This document shows positions 1-5,881 of a stretch of DNA of 5,881 nucleotides, piece by piece. This DNA is from Limnohabitans sp. Lineage in GTDB: Bacteria; Pseudomonadota; Gammaproteobacteria; Burkholderiales; Burkholderiaceae_C. The stretch covers positions 1-5,881 of the forward strand of contig VEQI01000224.1 in the NCBI GenBank assembly GCA_018883305.1, written 5' to 3'. Below the pieces are notes generated by a model, which saw only the letters and a program-made list of their open reading frames with translations, searched no databases and was not told where the DNA came from. Position 1 is the first letter of the stretch, and each line of letters starts with the position of its first letter. Both the position numbers and the translations under genes were made by a program.

Positions 1-401
1 AGCGCGAAGAGATCGAGCACCGCGAAAAAGTGGAGCGCATCATCGACTTTCTGGAAATTCAGGCCTATCGCAAAACGCCGGTGGGCCAGCTGCCCTACGG
101 CCTGCAAAAGCGCGTGGACCTGGGTCGTGCGCTGGCGCTGGAGCCGCAAGTCTTGTTGCTGGACGAGCCGATGGCGGGCATGAACGTCGAGGAAAAGCAG
201 GACATGTGCCGCTTCATCCTGGATGTGAACGAAGAGTTTCGCACCACTGTCGTGCTGATCGAGCACGACATGGGCGTGGTGATGGACATCTCCGACCGCG
301 TGGTGGTTCTGGACTATGGCAAAAAGATTGGCGATGGCAGCCCAGACGAAGTGCGCAACAACGAAGAAGTGATCCGGGCCTACCTGGGCACTTCGCACTG
401 A
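1..401 (+). CDS. livG: LivG-type ABC transporter ATP-binding protein, C-terminal part (5' end outside window)
   Basis: This is the C-terminal 132 residues of a cytoplasmic ATPase that powers a Liv/HAAT-family importer. The frame is open from base 3 back to the window edge, so a GTG at 30 is internal and not the start. The N-terminal half, with the Walker A motif, is missing from view. Visible in order (window residue numbers) are a LivG-style signature region LPYGLQKR (30-37) in place of the textbook LSGGQ, Walker B VLLLDE followed by PMAGMN (50-61), and the switch histidine in VVLIEHDM (83-90). The tail VIRAYLG (123-129) resembles the end of LivG proteins. Stop TGA is at 399-401 and the permease gene begins 16 bases later, so the two are probably co-transcribed. 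LivG assignment over LivF rests on the LPYGLQ signature and the retained histidine. Cargo cannot be read from an ATPase. Confidence 0.95.
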   Translation, partial: REEIEHREKVERIIDFLEIQAYRKTPVGQLPYGLQKRVDLGRALALEPQVLLLDEPMAGMNVEEKQDMCRFILDVNEEFRTTVVLIEHDMGVVMDISDRVVVLDYGKKIGDGSPDEVRNNEEVIRAYLGTSH

Positions 402-417
402 ACCGAGGAAGAAGCAA

Positions 418-1347
418 ATGGGATTTTTTCTAGAAACCTTGTTTGGCGGCCTGATGGCCGGCATGCTCTATTCCTTGGTGGCGCTGGGCTTTGTGCTGAT
501 TTTCAAAGCCTCGGGCGTGTTCAACTTTGCCCAAGGCGCGATGGTGCTGTTTGCCGCCTTGGCCATGGCGCGTTTTTCCGAGTGGATCCCGCGCTGGCTG
601 GGCCTGGACAACGCCCTGATCGCCAACGTGCTGGCCTTTCTCGTGGCCGGCGTCATCATGTTTGTGGTGGCCTGGTTGATCGAGCGCCTGGTGTTGCGCC
701 ATTTGGTGAACCAGGAAGGCGCCACCTTGCTGATGGCGACCTTGGGCATCACCTACTTCATGGAAGGCCTGGGGCAGACACTGTTTGGCAGCGACATTTA
801 CCAGATCAACATCGGCATGCCCAAAGACCCGATCTTTTTGTTCGAGTCCATGTTTGAAGGCGGCGTGCTGGTCAACAAGGAAGATGTGATTGCCGCAGCC
901 ATTGCCGCCGCACTGGTGGTCGTGCTCAGCCTGTTTTTCCAGAAGACCGCCACCGGGCGCGCCTTGCGCGCTGTGGCCGATGACCACCAAGCCGCGCAAT
1001 CGATTGGCATTCCGCTCAACCGCATCTGGGTCATCGTCTGGTGTGTGGCCGGCGTGGTGGCCCTGGTGTCCGGCATGATTTGGGGCTCCAAGCTCGGGGT
1101 GCAGTTTTCTCTGACCACGGTGGCCTTGCGCGCCCTGCCGGTGATCATTCTGGGCGGCCTGACGTCGGTGCCCGGCGCCATCATCGGTGGCCTCATCATC
1201 GGTGTCGGCGAGAAGCTCTCCGAGGTGTATGTCGGCCCCTATGTGGGCGGCGGCATCGAGATCTGGTTCGCCTATGTGCTGGCGCTCGTGTTCCTGCTGT
1301 TCCGTCCGCAAGGGCTGTTTGGCGAAAAAATCATCGACCGCGTTTGA
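418..1347 (+). CDS. livH: LivH-type branched-chain amino acid ABC transporter permease
   Basis: This inner-membrane permease of 309 residues would form one half of the translocation channel, pairing with the LivM-type protein downstream. The length is typical for LivH. It has many hydrophobic segments, for example around residues 8-29, 68-89, 157-173, 203-220, 240-264 and 283-296. The N-terminal block GLMAGMLYSLVALGFVLIFK (11-30) followed by GVFNFAQGAM (33-42) is the LivH hallmark. The loop ATGRALRAVADDHQAAQSIG (178-197) matches the EAA-like cytoplasmic loop that contacts the ATPase. ILGGLTSVPGAIIGG (244-258) and the ending FRPQGLFGE (295-303) are also family signatures. The ATG at 418 follows a good Shine-Dalgarno sequence (GAGGA, 405-409) with an 8-base spacer. 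It lies between livG and livM in the same operon. The specific substrate is not shown by this sequence. Confidence 0.96.
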   Translation: MGFFLETLFGGLMAGMLYSLVALGFVLIFKASGVFNFAQGAMVLFAALAMARFSEWIPRWLGLDNALIANVLAFLVAGVIMFVVAWLIERLVLRHLVNQEGATLLMATLGITYFMEGLGQTLFGSDIYQINIGMPKDPIFLFESMFEGGVLVNKEDVIAAAIAAALVVVLSLFFQKTATGRALRAVADDHQAAQSIGIPLNRIWVIVWCVAGVVALVSGMIWGSKLGVQFSLTTVALRALPVIILGGLTSVPGAIIGGLIIGVGEKLSEVYVGPYVGGGIEIWFAYVLALVFLLFRPQGLFGEKIIDRV

Positions 1348-1374
1348 GCGTCCCCGAGACCAAGGAAGAATTCC

Positions 1375-2451
1375 ATGCTTTACCGTGAAAATGGCCAGTT
1401 CAAAACCAGTTACCGGGCGGATCAACAGATATTCCCGATCCTGCAAGACCGCGTTGCCATCGCCTTGCTGGTGGCCTTTGCCGTGCTCGGCGTGCCGATG
1501 CTGGCAGACGACTACATCTTCCGCGCCATTCTGATCCCCTTTGTCATCATGTCCCTGGCCGCCTTGGGCGTGAACATTCTGGTGGGCTACTGCGGCCAGA
1601 TCTCCTTGGGCTCCGGGGCCTTCATGGCCGTGGGCGCCTATGGCGCCTACAACTTCTTTGTGCGCGTGCCCGACATGCCGCTGATTCCGGCCCTGCTTCT
1701 GGGCGGCTTGTGCGCCACCTGCTTTGGCATCTTGTTTGGCCTGCCCAGCTTGCGGGTGAAAGGCCTGTACCTGGCAGTGGCTACCTTGGCCGCCCAGTTT
1801 TTCAGCGACTGGATGTTCTTGCGCATCAAGTGGCTGACCAACGATTCCTCTTCGGGCTCGGTCTCGGTCAATGAGTTGCAGGTGTTTGGCCTGCCGATTG
1901 AAAGCGCCTTGAGCAAATACTGGTTCTGTCTGGGGGTCCTGGTGGTCATGGCCGTGCTGGCCAAGAACCTGGTGCGCGGTGCCATTGGCCGCGAGTGGAT
2001 GGCCATTCGTGACATGGATGTGGCAGCGGCCGTGATCGGCATCCGCCCCATGTACGCCAAGCTCAGCGCCTTTGCCGTCAGCTCCTTCATCGTGGGTGTT
2101 GCGGGCGGCCTGTGGGCTTTTGTTTATCTGGGCTCTTGGGAGCCAGCCGCTTTCTCGGTGGAGATCTCTTTCCGTCTGTTGTTCATGGTCATCATCGGCG
2201 GCTTGGGCTCCATCATGGGCGCTTTCTTTGGCGCCGCTTTCATCGTGGTGATGCCCATTGCCTTGAACCAGTTTCTGCCTGCTCTCATGGGACTGTTTGG
2301 CATTGAAATTTCAACCGCCGGCGTGTCGCACGCCGAGCTGATGATTTTCGGTGGCCTGATTGTTTGGTTCCTGATTGTGGAGCCGCACGGCTTGGCCAAG
2401 CTGTGGTCGATCGGCAAGCAGAAGCTGCGACTGTGGCCCTTCCCGCACTGA
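1375..2451 (+). CDS. livM: LivM-type branched-chain amino acid ABC transporter permease
   Basis: This is the second inner-membrane permease, 358 residues, the partner of the LivH-type protein. The motif GYCGQISLGSGAFMAVGAYG (71-90) is the LivM hallmark, and GLPSLRVKGLYLAVATLA (122-139) follows as expected. The EAA-like loop lies at about 204-237 (GREWMAIRDMDVAAAVIGI at 205-223). MVIIGGLGSIMGAFFGAAF (271-289) and the ending VEPHGLAKLW (335-344) are also typical. About 28 mostly polar N-terminal residues (MLYRENGQFKTSYRADQQIF, then PILQDR) precede the first membrane segment; I recall a similar extension in relatives from aromatic-degrading proteobacteria. The ATG at 1375 has a Shine-Dalgarno AAGGA (1362-1366) 8 bases upstream. 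It sits 27 bases after livH, so the two are probably translated from one message. Transport of branched-chain amino acids specifically is not demonstrated. Confidence 0.96.
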   Translation: MLYRENGQFKTSYRADQQIFPILQDRVAIALLVAFAVLGVPMLADDYIFRAILIPFVIMSLAALGVNILVGYCGQISLGSGAFMAVGAYGAYNFFVRVPDMPLIPALLLGGLCATCFGILFGLPSLRVKGLYLAVATLAAQFFSDWMFLRIKWLTNDSSSGSVSVNELQVFGLPIESALSKYWFCLGVLVVMAVLAKNLVRGAIGREWMAIRDMDVAAAVIGIRPMYAKLSAFAVSSFIVGVAGGLWAFVYLGSWEPAAFSVEISFRLLFMVIIGGLGSIMGAFFGAAFIVVMPIALNQFLPALMGLFGIEISTAGVSHAELMIFGGLIVWFLIVEPHGLAKLWSIGKQKLRLWPFPH

Positions 2452-2494
2452 TTTTCTGTGTTTGTGTTTGATGATCACGCCCGTCCATTTTTAA

Positions 2495-2500
2495 AAGGAG
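2495..2500 (+). promoter_or_regulatory. Strong Shine-Dalgarno of the binding-protein gene, in a 55-base T-rich leader
   Basis: AAGGAG lies 6 bases before the ATG at 2507 and is the best ribosome-binding site in the window. It fits the high translation that periplasmic binding proteins need relative to their permeases. It sits at the end of the 2452-2506 gap, which is T-rich and poorer in GC than its surroundings. The gap contains a short tandem GTGTTT repeat (2458-2463 and 2464-2469) and a run of T then A (2488-2496). I find no convincing -35/-10 pair and no hairpin there, so a separate promoter is possible but unsupported. Confidence 0.75.
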
Positions 2501-2506
2501 ACAACC

Positions 2507-3832
2507 ATGAAACTATCAAAACTCGTTGCCGCTGCCACCCTGGTGGCTGCCGGCCTCACCGGTGCCAGTTCGGCCCTGGCCCAGGCCAAAGAGCAATTCT
2601 TCCCGCTGCTGTCCTACCGCACGGGCGCCTACGCACCCAACGGTGTGCCCTGGGCCAACGGCAAGCAGGACTACCTGAAAATGATCAACGCCCGCGACGG
2701 CGGCATCAACGGCGTGAAACTCACCTATGAAGAGTGCGAAACCGGCTATGCCACCGACCGTGGCGTGGAATGCTATGAGCGCCTGAAGAGCCGTCCTGGC
2801 GTGGCGTTTTTTGACCCGCAATCCACCGGCATCACCTTCGCCTTGACGGAAAAAGCCCCGGCAGACAAAGTGCCCCTGATCACCCTGGGCTATGGCCTGT
2901 CGGTGTCGCAAGACGGCATGGCCTTCAAGTGGAACTTCCCGCTGATGGGCAGCTACTGGACCGGCGCGGACATCTTGATCCAGCACCTGGGCAAAAAAGA
3001 AGGCGGCCTGGACAAACTCAAGGGCAAGAAAATCGCCCTGGTGTACCACGACAGCCCGTTTGGCAAAGAGCCGATTCCCCTGTTGCAAGAGCGCGCCAAG
3101 ATGCATGGCTTTGACCTGCAGCTGTTGCCCGTGACCGCACCGGGCGTGGAACAAAAAGCCACCTGGCTGCAAGTTCGCCAAAGCCGTCCCGACTACGTGT
3201 TGCTGTGGGGCTGGGGCGTGATGAACTCCACCGCGCTCAAGGAGTCGCAAGCCACCGGTTACCCGCGTGACAAGATGTACGGCGTGTGGTGGGCTGGTGC
3301 CGAACCCGATGTCAAAGACGTGGGTGAAGGCGCCAAGGGCTACAACGCGCTGGCCTTGAACACTTCGGGCCAACAACCCAAAGTCATCCAAGAGATCCTC
3401 AAGCATGTGCATGACAAAGGCCAGGGCACAGGCCCCAAGGACGAAGTGGGTTCGGTGCTGTACACCCGTGGCGTGATCATCCAGATGCTGGGTGTGGAAG
3501 CCGTGCGTCGTGCGCAAGAGCGTTTCGGCAAAGGCAAGGTCATGACCGGCGAGCAAGTGCGCTGGGGCCTGGAAAACCTGGCACTGGACGAGAAGAAGCT
3601 GGAATCTCTGGGTTTCACCAACATCATGCGTCCGCTGTCCACCAGCTGTGCTGACCACATGGGCTCCACCTGGGCCCGCGTTCAGACCTGGGACGGCAGC
3701 AAGTGGGGCTTCTCGTCCGACTGGTACCAGGCCGATGAGCAAATCATCAAGCCCATGGTCAAGGCCGGCTCCGACAAGTACCTGGCCGACAAGAAGATGA
3801 CCCGTCGTGACGTCAAGGACTGCCAGTCCTGA
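2507..3832 (+). CDS. Periplasmic ABC transporter substrate-binding protein (Leu/Ile/Val-binding-protein fold, type I)
   Basis: This is the secreted receptor of the importer, 441 residues. It opens with a Sec signal peptide: K3 and K5, a hydrophobic stretch of about 6-19, then SSALAQA with cleavage after A25 or A27. The mature part looks like the Peripla_BP_6 family. It has an early ligand-domain segment (FFPLLSYRTGAYAPNG, 31-46), YLKMINARDGGINGVKL (56-72), the inter-domain stretch GKKIALVYHDSPFGKE (173-188), and RPDYVLLWGWGVMN (227-240). It is clearly longer than LivJ/LivK (about 345 mature residues) and has four cysteines (77, 89, 381, 439), an even number that could form disulfides in the periplasm. 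Aromatic residues are frequent (W235, W237, W261, W262, W389, W395, W400, W406). The gene lies 55 bases after livM and ends just before a hairpin. Ligand unknown; the neighbouring CoA ligase suggests a carboxylic acid rather than leucine or valine. Confidence 0.95.
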   Translation: MKLSKLVAAATLVAAGLTGASSALAQAKEQFFPLLSYRTGAYAPNGVPWANGKQDYLKMINARDGGINGVKLTYEECETGYATDRGVECYERLKSRPGVAFFDPQSTGITFALTEKAPADKVPLITLGYGLSVSQDGMAFKWNFPLMGSYWTGADILIQHLGKKEGGLDKLKGKKIALVYHDSPFGKEPIPLLQERAKMHGFDLQLLPVTAPGVEQKATWLQVRQSRPDYVLLWGWGVMNSTALKESQATGYPRDKMYGVWWAGAEPDVKDVGEGAKGYNALALNTSGQQPKVIQEILKHVHDKGQGTGPKDEVGSVLYTRGVIIQMLGVEAVRRAQERFGKGKVMTGEQVRWGLENLALDEKKLESLGFTNIMRPLSTSCADHMGSTWARVQTWDGSKWGFSSDWYQADEQIIKPMVKAGSDKYLADKKMTRRDVKDCQS

Positions 3833-3844
3833 TTGACACGCTGG

Positions 3845-3874
3845 CACCCATTGCGTTTGCGGGCGCAATGGGTG
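3845..3874 (+). terminator. Perfect 11-bp inverted repeat (hairpin) after the binding-protein gene
   Basis: The arms CACCCATTGCG (3845-3855) and CGCAATGGGTG (3864-3874) are exact reverse complements around an 8-base loop (3856-3863), starting 12 bases after the stop codon at 3832. The 3' side continues TTCGTCAGAG, so there is no T-tract of the kind a full rho-independent terminator has. In its setting, between a presumably abundant binding-protein message and the rest of the operon, it may be a leaky terminator or attenuator. It may instead be a 3' structure that protects the upstream message from degradation. The inverted repeat is certain by eye; which role it has is inference. Confidence 0.7.
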
Positions 3875-3902
3875 TTCGTCAGAGCCTGCATTGGAAAACA
3901 AC

Positions 3903-4712
3903 ATGAACACCCAAAATATCGTTCTCAACGTCAATGGCATTGAGGTCATTTACAACCACGTGATCCTGGTGCTCAAAGGGGTTTCCTTGCAGGTGCCCGA
4001 AGGGGCCATCGTTGCCATTCTGGGCGGCAATGGCGCGGGCAAAACCACCACCCTGCGTGCCATTTCCAACTTGCTCAAGGGCGAGCGGGGCGAGGTCACC
4101 AAGGGCAGCATTGAGTTGCGCGGTGAGCGCATTGAAAATTTATCGCCCGCCGAGCTGGTCAAGCGTGGCGTGGTGCAGGTCATGGAGGGGCGCCACTGTT
4201 TCGCCCACCTGACGATCGAAGAAAACTTGCTGACGGGCAGCTACACCCGCAGCGACAAAGGCGAAATCGCCGCCAACCTGGAAAAGGTTTACAACTATTT
4301 CCCCCGCCTGAAGACGCGCCGCACCTCGCAGGCGGCTTACACCTCGGGCGGTGAGCAGCAGATGTGCGCCATTGGCCGCGCCTTGATGTCCAACCCCAAC
4401 ATGGTGTTGCTGGACGAGCCGTCCATGGGCCTGGCGCCGCAAAATGTGGAAGAGGTTTTCAATATTGTGAAAGACCTCAACGACAAAGAGAAAGTCACCT
4501 TCTTGTTGGCCGAGCAAAACACCAACATGGCCCTGAAGTATGCCGACTACGGTTACATCATGGAGTCGGGCCGCATTGTGATGGACGGTGCGGCCAGCGA
4601 CCTGGCCACCAACGAAGACGTCAAAGAGTTTTACCTGGGCGTGGGCGGTGGCGAGCGCAAGAGCTTCAAGGACGTCAAGAGCTACAAGCGCCGCAAGCGC
4701 TGGCTGGCGTGA
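3903..4712 (+). CDS. livF: LivF-type ABC transporter ATP-binding protein
   Basis: This is the second cytoplasmic ATPase of the importer, 269 residues from the ATG at 3903. It shows Walker A GGNGAGKTT (41-49), Q-loop Q92 in VVQVMEGRHCF (90-100; usually VPEGR in LivF), signature TSGGEQQ (147-153), and Walker B MVLLDEPSMGLAP (167-179). The switch position reads LLAEQN (201-206), so glutamine replaces the canonical histidine, as is usual for LivF. After the normal LivF end (EFYLGVGGG) there is a charged tail, KSFKDVKSYKRRKRWLA (253-269), longer and more basic than in E. coli LivF (about 237 residues). Start choice: the in-frame TTG at 3891 would add four residues (L-E-N-N) with a poor upstream Shine-Dalgarno, whereas the ATG has a modest GGA at 3893-3895 with a 7-base spacer. 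Its gene follows the hairpin and precedes the ligase gene by 14 bases. Confidence 0.95.
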   Translation: MNTQNIVLNVNGIEVIYNHVILVLKGVSLQVPEGAIVAILGGNGAGKTTTLRAISNLLKGERGEVTKGSIELRGERIENLSPAELVKRGVVQVMEGRHCFAHLTIEENLLTGSYTRSDKGEIAANLEKVYNYFPRLKTRRTSQAAYTSGGEQQMCAIGRALMSNPNMVLLDEPSMGLAPQNVEEVFNIVKDLNDKEKVTFLLAEQNTNMALKYADYGYIMESGRIVMDGAASDLATNEDVKEFYLGVGGGERKSFKDVKSYKRRKRWLA

Positions 4713-4718
4713 GGAAGG
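4711..4718 (+). promoter_or_regulatory. Ribosome-binding site of the ligase gene overlapping the livF stop codon
   Basis: GAGGAAGG begins inside the livF TGA (4710-4712) and lies 8 bases before the ATG at 4727. It fixes that ATG as the ligase start. The arrangement suggests translational coupling, with ribosomes ending livF passing directly over the site. Coupling itself is inferred. Confidence 0.7.
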
Positions 4719-4726
4719 CGTTGACC

Positions 4727-5881
4727 ATGGCCGCCTTTTACGACACGCTGGAAACCCGCAGCCCCCAGGACCGCGAAGCGGCCCTGATGCAGGCCTTGCC
4801 CCAACAAATTGCGCATGCCCAGCAGCATGCCGCGGCGTTTGCCAAATCGCTGGGCCAGGTGGATGCGCACAGCATCACCTCCCGCACTGCGCTGGCGCGC
4901 CTGCCGGTGATCCGCAAATACGAATTGCTCGAGCAGCAAAAAGCGCAACGTGCGCAAGACGTGTTTGGCGGCTTTTCGGCCTTGGCTTTTGGCAAGGGCA
5001 TGACCCGTGTGTTTGCCAGCCCCGGCACCATTTACGAGCCCGAGGCGGCACGTCCTGACTACTGGCGCATGGCACGCACGATGTTCGCCGCGGGTTTCCG
5101 CTCGGGCGACTTGATTCACAACTGTTTCAGCTACCACTTCACGCCGGCCGGTTCCATGATGGAGTCGGGCGCGCATGCCCTGGGTTGCACCGTGTTTCCC
5201 GGTGGCACCGGCCAAACCGAACAGCAAGTGCAGGCCATGGCCGAGTTGCGGCCGGCGGGCTACATCGGCACGCCCAGCTTTCTGAAGATCATTGTGGAAA
5301 AGGCGGCCGAGCTGGGCGTGGCCTTGCCCAGCGTGAAAAAAGCCCTGGTCTCCGGCGAAGCTTTTCCGCCCAGCTTGCGTGACTGGCTGGGGGAGCGCGG
5401 TATCGCCGGCTACCAGTGTTACGCCACGGCCGACCTGGGCCTGATTGCCTACGAAACCGAAGCCCGCCAGGGCCTGGTGGTGGACGAGGGCGTGATCGTG
5501 GAAATTGTGCGGCCCGGCACCGGTGACCCCGTGCCCGAAGGCGAGGTCGGCGAGTTGGTGGTCACCACCTTGAATCCCGATTACCCGTTGATCCGCTTCG
5601 GCACCGGTGACCTCACCGCCGTGCTGCCCGGTACCTGCCCCACGGGGCGCACCAACAGCCGGATCAAGGGCTGGCTGGGCCGTGCGGACCAGACCACCAA
5701 GGTGCGAGGCATGTTTGTGCACCCCGGCCAGGTCGACCAGGTTGCCAAGCGCTTCCCGCAAGTGCTCAAGGCGCGTCTGATTGTCAGCGGCGAAATGGCC
5801 AGCGATCAAATGGCGTTGAAGGTCGAGGCCAGCGAAAGCTCGGACACCTTGGCCCGCGCCATTGGCGAGGCGGTGCGCGAC
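4727..5881 (+). CDS. PaaK-like phenylacetate-CoA ligase / AMP-binding enzyme, N-terminal 385 residues (3' end outside window)
   Basis: This is a cytoplasmic acyl-CoA synthetase of the ANL superfamily, predicted to make an acyl-AMP and then a CoA thioester from a carboxylic acid. The frame is open to the last base, so the C-terminal subdomain with the A10 lysine is not seen. PaaK-like features are SYHFTPAGSMMESGAHALGC (135-154), VFPGGTGQTEQQ (156-167), GYIGTPSFLKIIVE (178-191), a VSGEAFPP block (208-215), the A7-like motif YPLIRFGTGDLTAV (286-299), and the A8-like hinge GRADQTTKVRGMFVHPGQV (318-336). Two sites deviate. The P-loop is ASPGTIYEPE (97-106) rather than the Ser/Thr/Gly-rich SSGTTGxPT type, and the A5 region reads YATADLG (232-238), with aspartate where glutamate is usual. 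It is the last visible gene of the transporter operon, 14 bases after livF, which suggests that it activates the imported compound. Substrate unknown; phenylacetate is only a family label. Confidence 0.88.
   Translation, partial: MAAFYDTLETRSPQDREAALMQALPQQIAHAQQHAAAFAKSLGQVDAHSITSRTALARLPVIRKYELLEQQKAQRAQDVFGGFSALAFGKGMTRVFASPGTIYEPEAARPDYWRMARTMFAAGFRSGDLIHNCFSYHFTPAGSMMESGAHALGCTVFPGGTGQTEQQVQAMAELRPAGYIGTPSFLKIIVEKAAELGVALPSVKKALVSGEAFPPSLRDWLGERGIAGYQCYATADLGLIAYETEARQGLVVDEGVIVEIVRPGTGDPVPEGEVGELVVTTLNPDYPLIRFGTGDLTAVLPGTCPTGRTNSRIKGWLGRADQTTKVRGMFVHPGQVDQVAKRFPQVLKARLIVSGEMASDQMALKVEASESSDTLARAIGEAVRD

Noticed and set aside
30..32. GTG at 30 as the start of the first ATPase
   Set aside because: The frame is open upstream to the window edge, and the protein would lack Walker A. 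The window simply begins inside the gene.
430..1446. A 338-residue open frame on the - strand opposite livH
   Set aside because: Its composition is dominated by His, Gln, Gly and Ala. It shows no domain, and the + strand carries an unmistakable LivH protein.
3833..3838. TTGACA, a perfect -35-like hexamer just after the binding-protein stop codon
   Set aside because: At a 17-base spacing the partner would be TTTGCG (3856-3861), inside the hairpin loop and unlike TATAAT. I see no -10 at neighbouring spacings, so a promoter is not supported.
3891..3902. TTG at 3891 as the start of livF
   Set aside because: It is in frame but has no good Shine-Dalgarno upstream and adds only four residues. The ATG at 3903 with GGA at 3893-3895 is the better start, though the difference is small.
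2516..3949. A 477-residue open frame on the - strand opposite the binding-protein gene
   Set aside because: It mirrors the codons of the + strand gene, which has a clear signal peptide, family motifs and a strong ribosome-binding site. The translation is rich in His, Gln and Gly with no recognisable domain, as expected of shadow frames in GC-rich DNA.
4682..5809. A 375-residue open frame on the - strand opposite the ligase gene
   Set aside because: Its low-complexity His/Gly/Ala-rich translation has no motif, while the + strand frame has ANL-family motifs and runs unbroken to the window end.
4727..5881. The ligase as a pseudogene because of its altered P-loop and A5 motifs
   Set aside because: The frame is uninterrupted for 385 codons, other family motifs are intact and the ribosome-binding site is good, so divergence rather than decay is the likelier reading.

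Overview
The window is a compact run of six genes, all on the + strand. It encodes a complete branched-chain-amino-acid-type (HAAT/Liv family) ABC importer followed by a PaaK-like acyl-CoA ligase. GC-rich codon use and purine-rich Shine-Dalgarno sites point to a Gram-negative proteobacterium. The protein style suggests a betaproteobacterium of the Burkholderiales, perhaps Comamonadaceae; this is inferred from recalled family resemblance, not from a search.

Layout: 1-401 is the C-terminal half of a LivG-type ATPase whose start lies upstream of the window. 418-1347 is a LivH-type permease and 1375-2451 a LivM-type permease. 2507-3832 is a large secreted periplasmic substrate-binding protein. 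3903-4712 is a LivF-type ATPase. 4727-5881 is the first 385 residues of a phenylacetate-CoA-ligase-like enzyme that runs off the right edge. Gaps are 16, 27, 55, 70 and 14 bases, so the genes probably form one operon. No stretch over 300 bases lacks a gene. The only notable non-coding structure is a perfect 11-bp inverted repeat between the binding-protein gene and livF. I see no tRNA, rRNA, insertion sequence, CRISPR array or attachment site.

How it fits together: the periplasmic protein would capture a small ligand, the LivH/LivM pair would form the channel, and the two ATPases would power import. Despite the 'branched-chain amino acid' family name, the adjacent CoA ligase suggests that the cargo is a carboxylic acid, possibly aromatic, that is converted to its CoA thioester after entry. 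That is inferred from gene context. The binding protein is longer than a typical LivJ, and the ligase departs from the usual PaaK P-loop and A5 motifs, so the substrate is not obvious.

I do not see a wholly undescribed system. The features most worth checking are the transporter-ligase coupling, the divergent nucleotide-binding motifs of the ligase, and the hairpin inside the operon.
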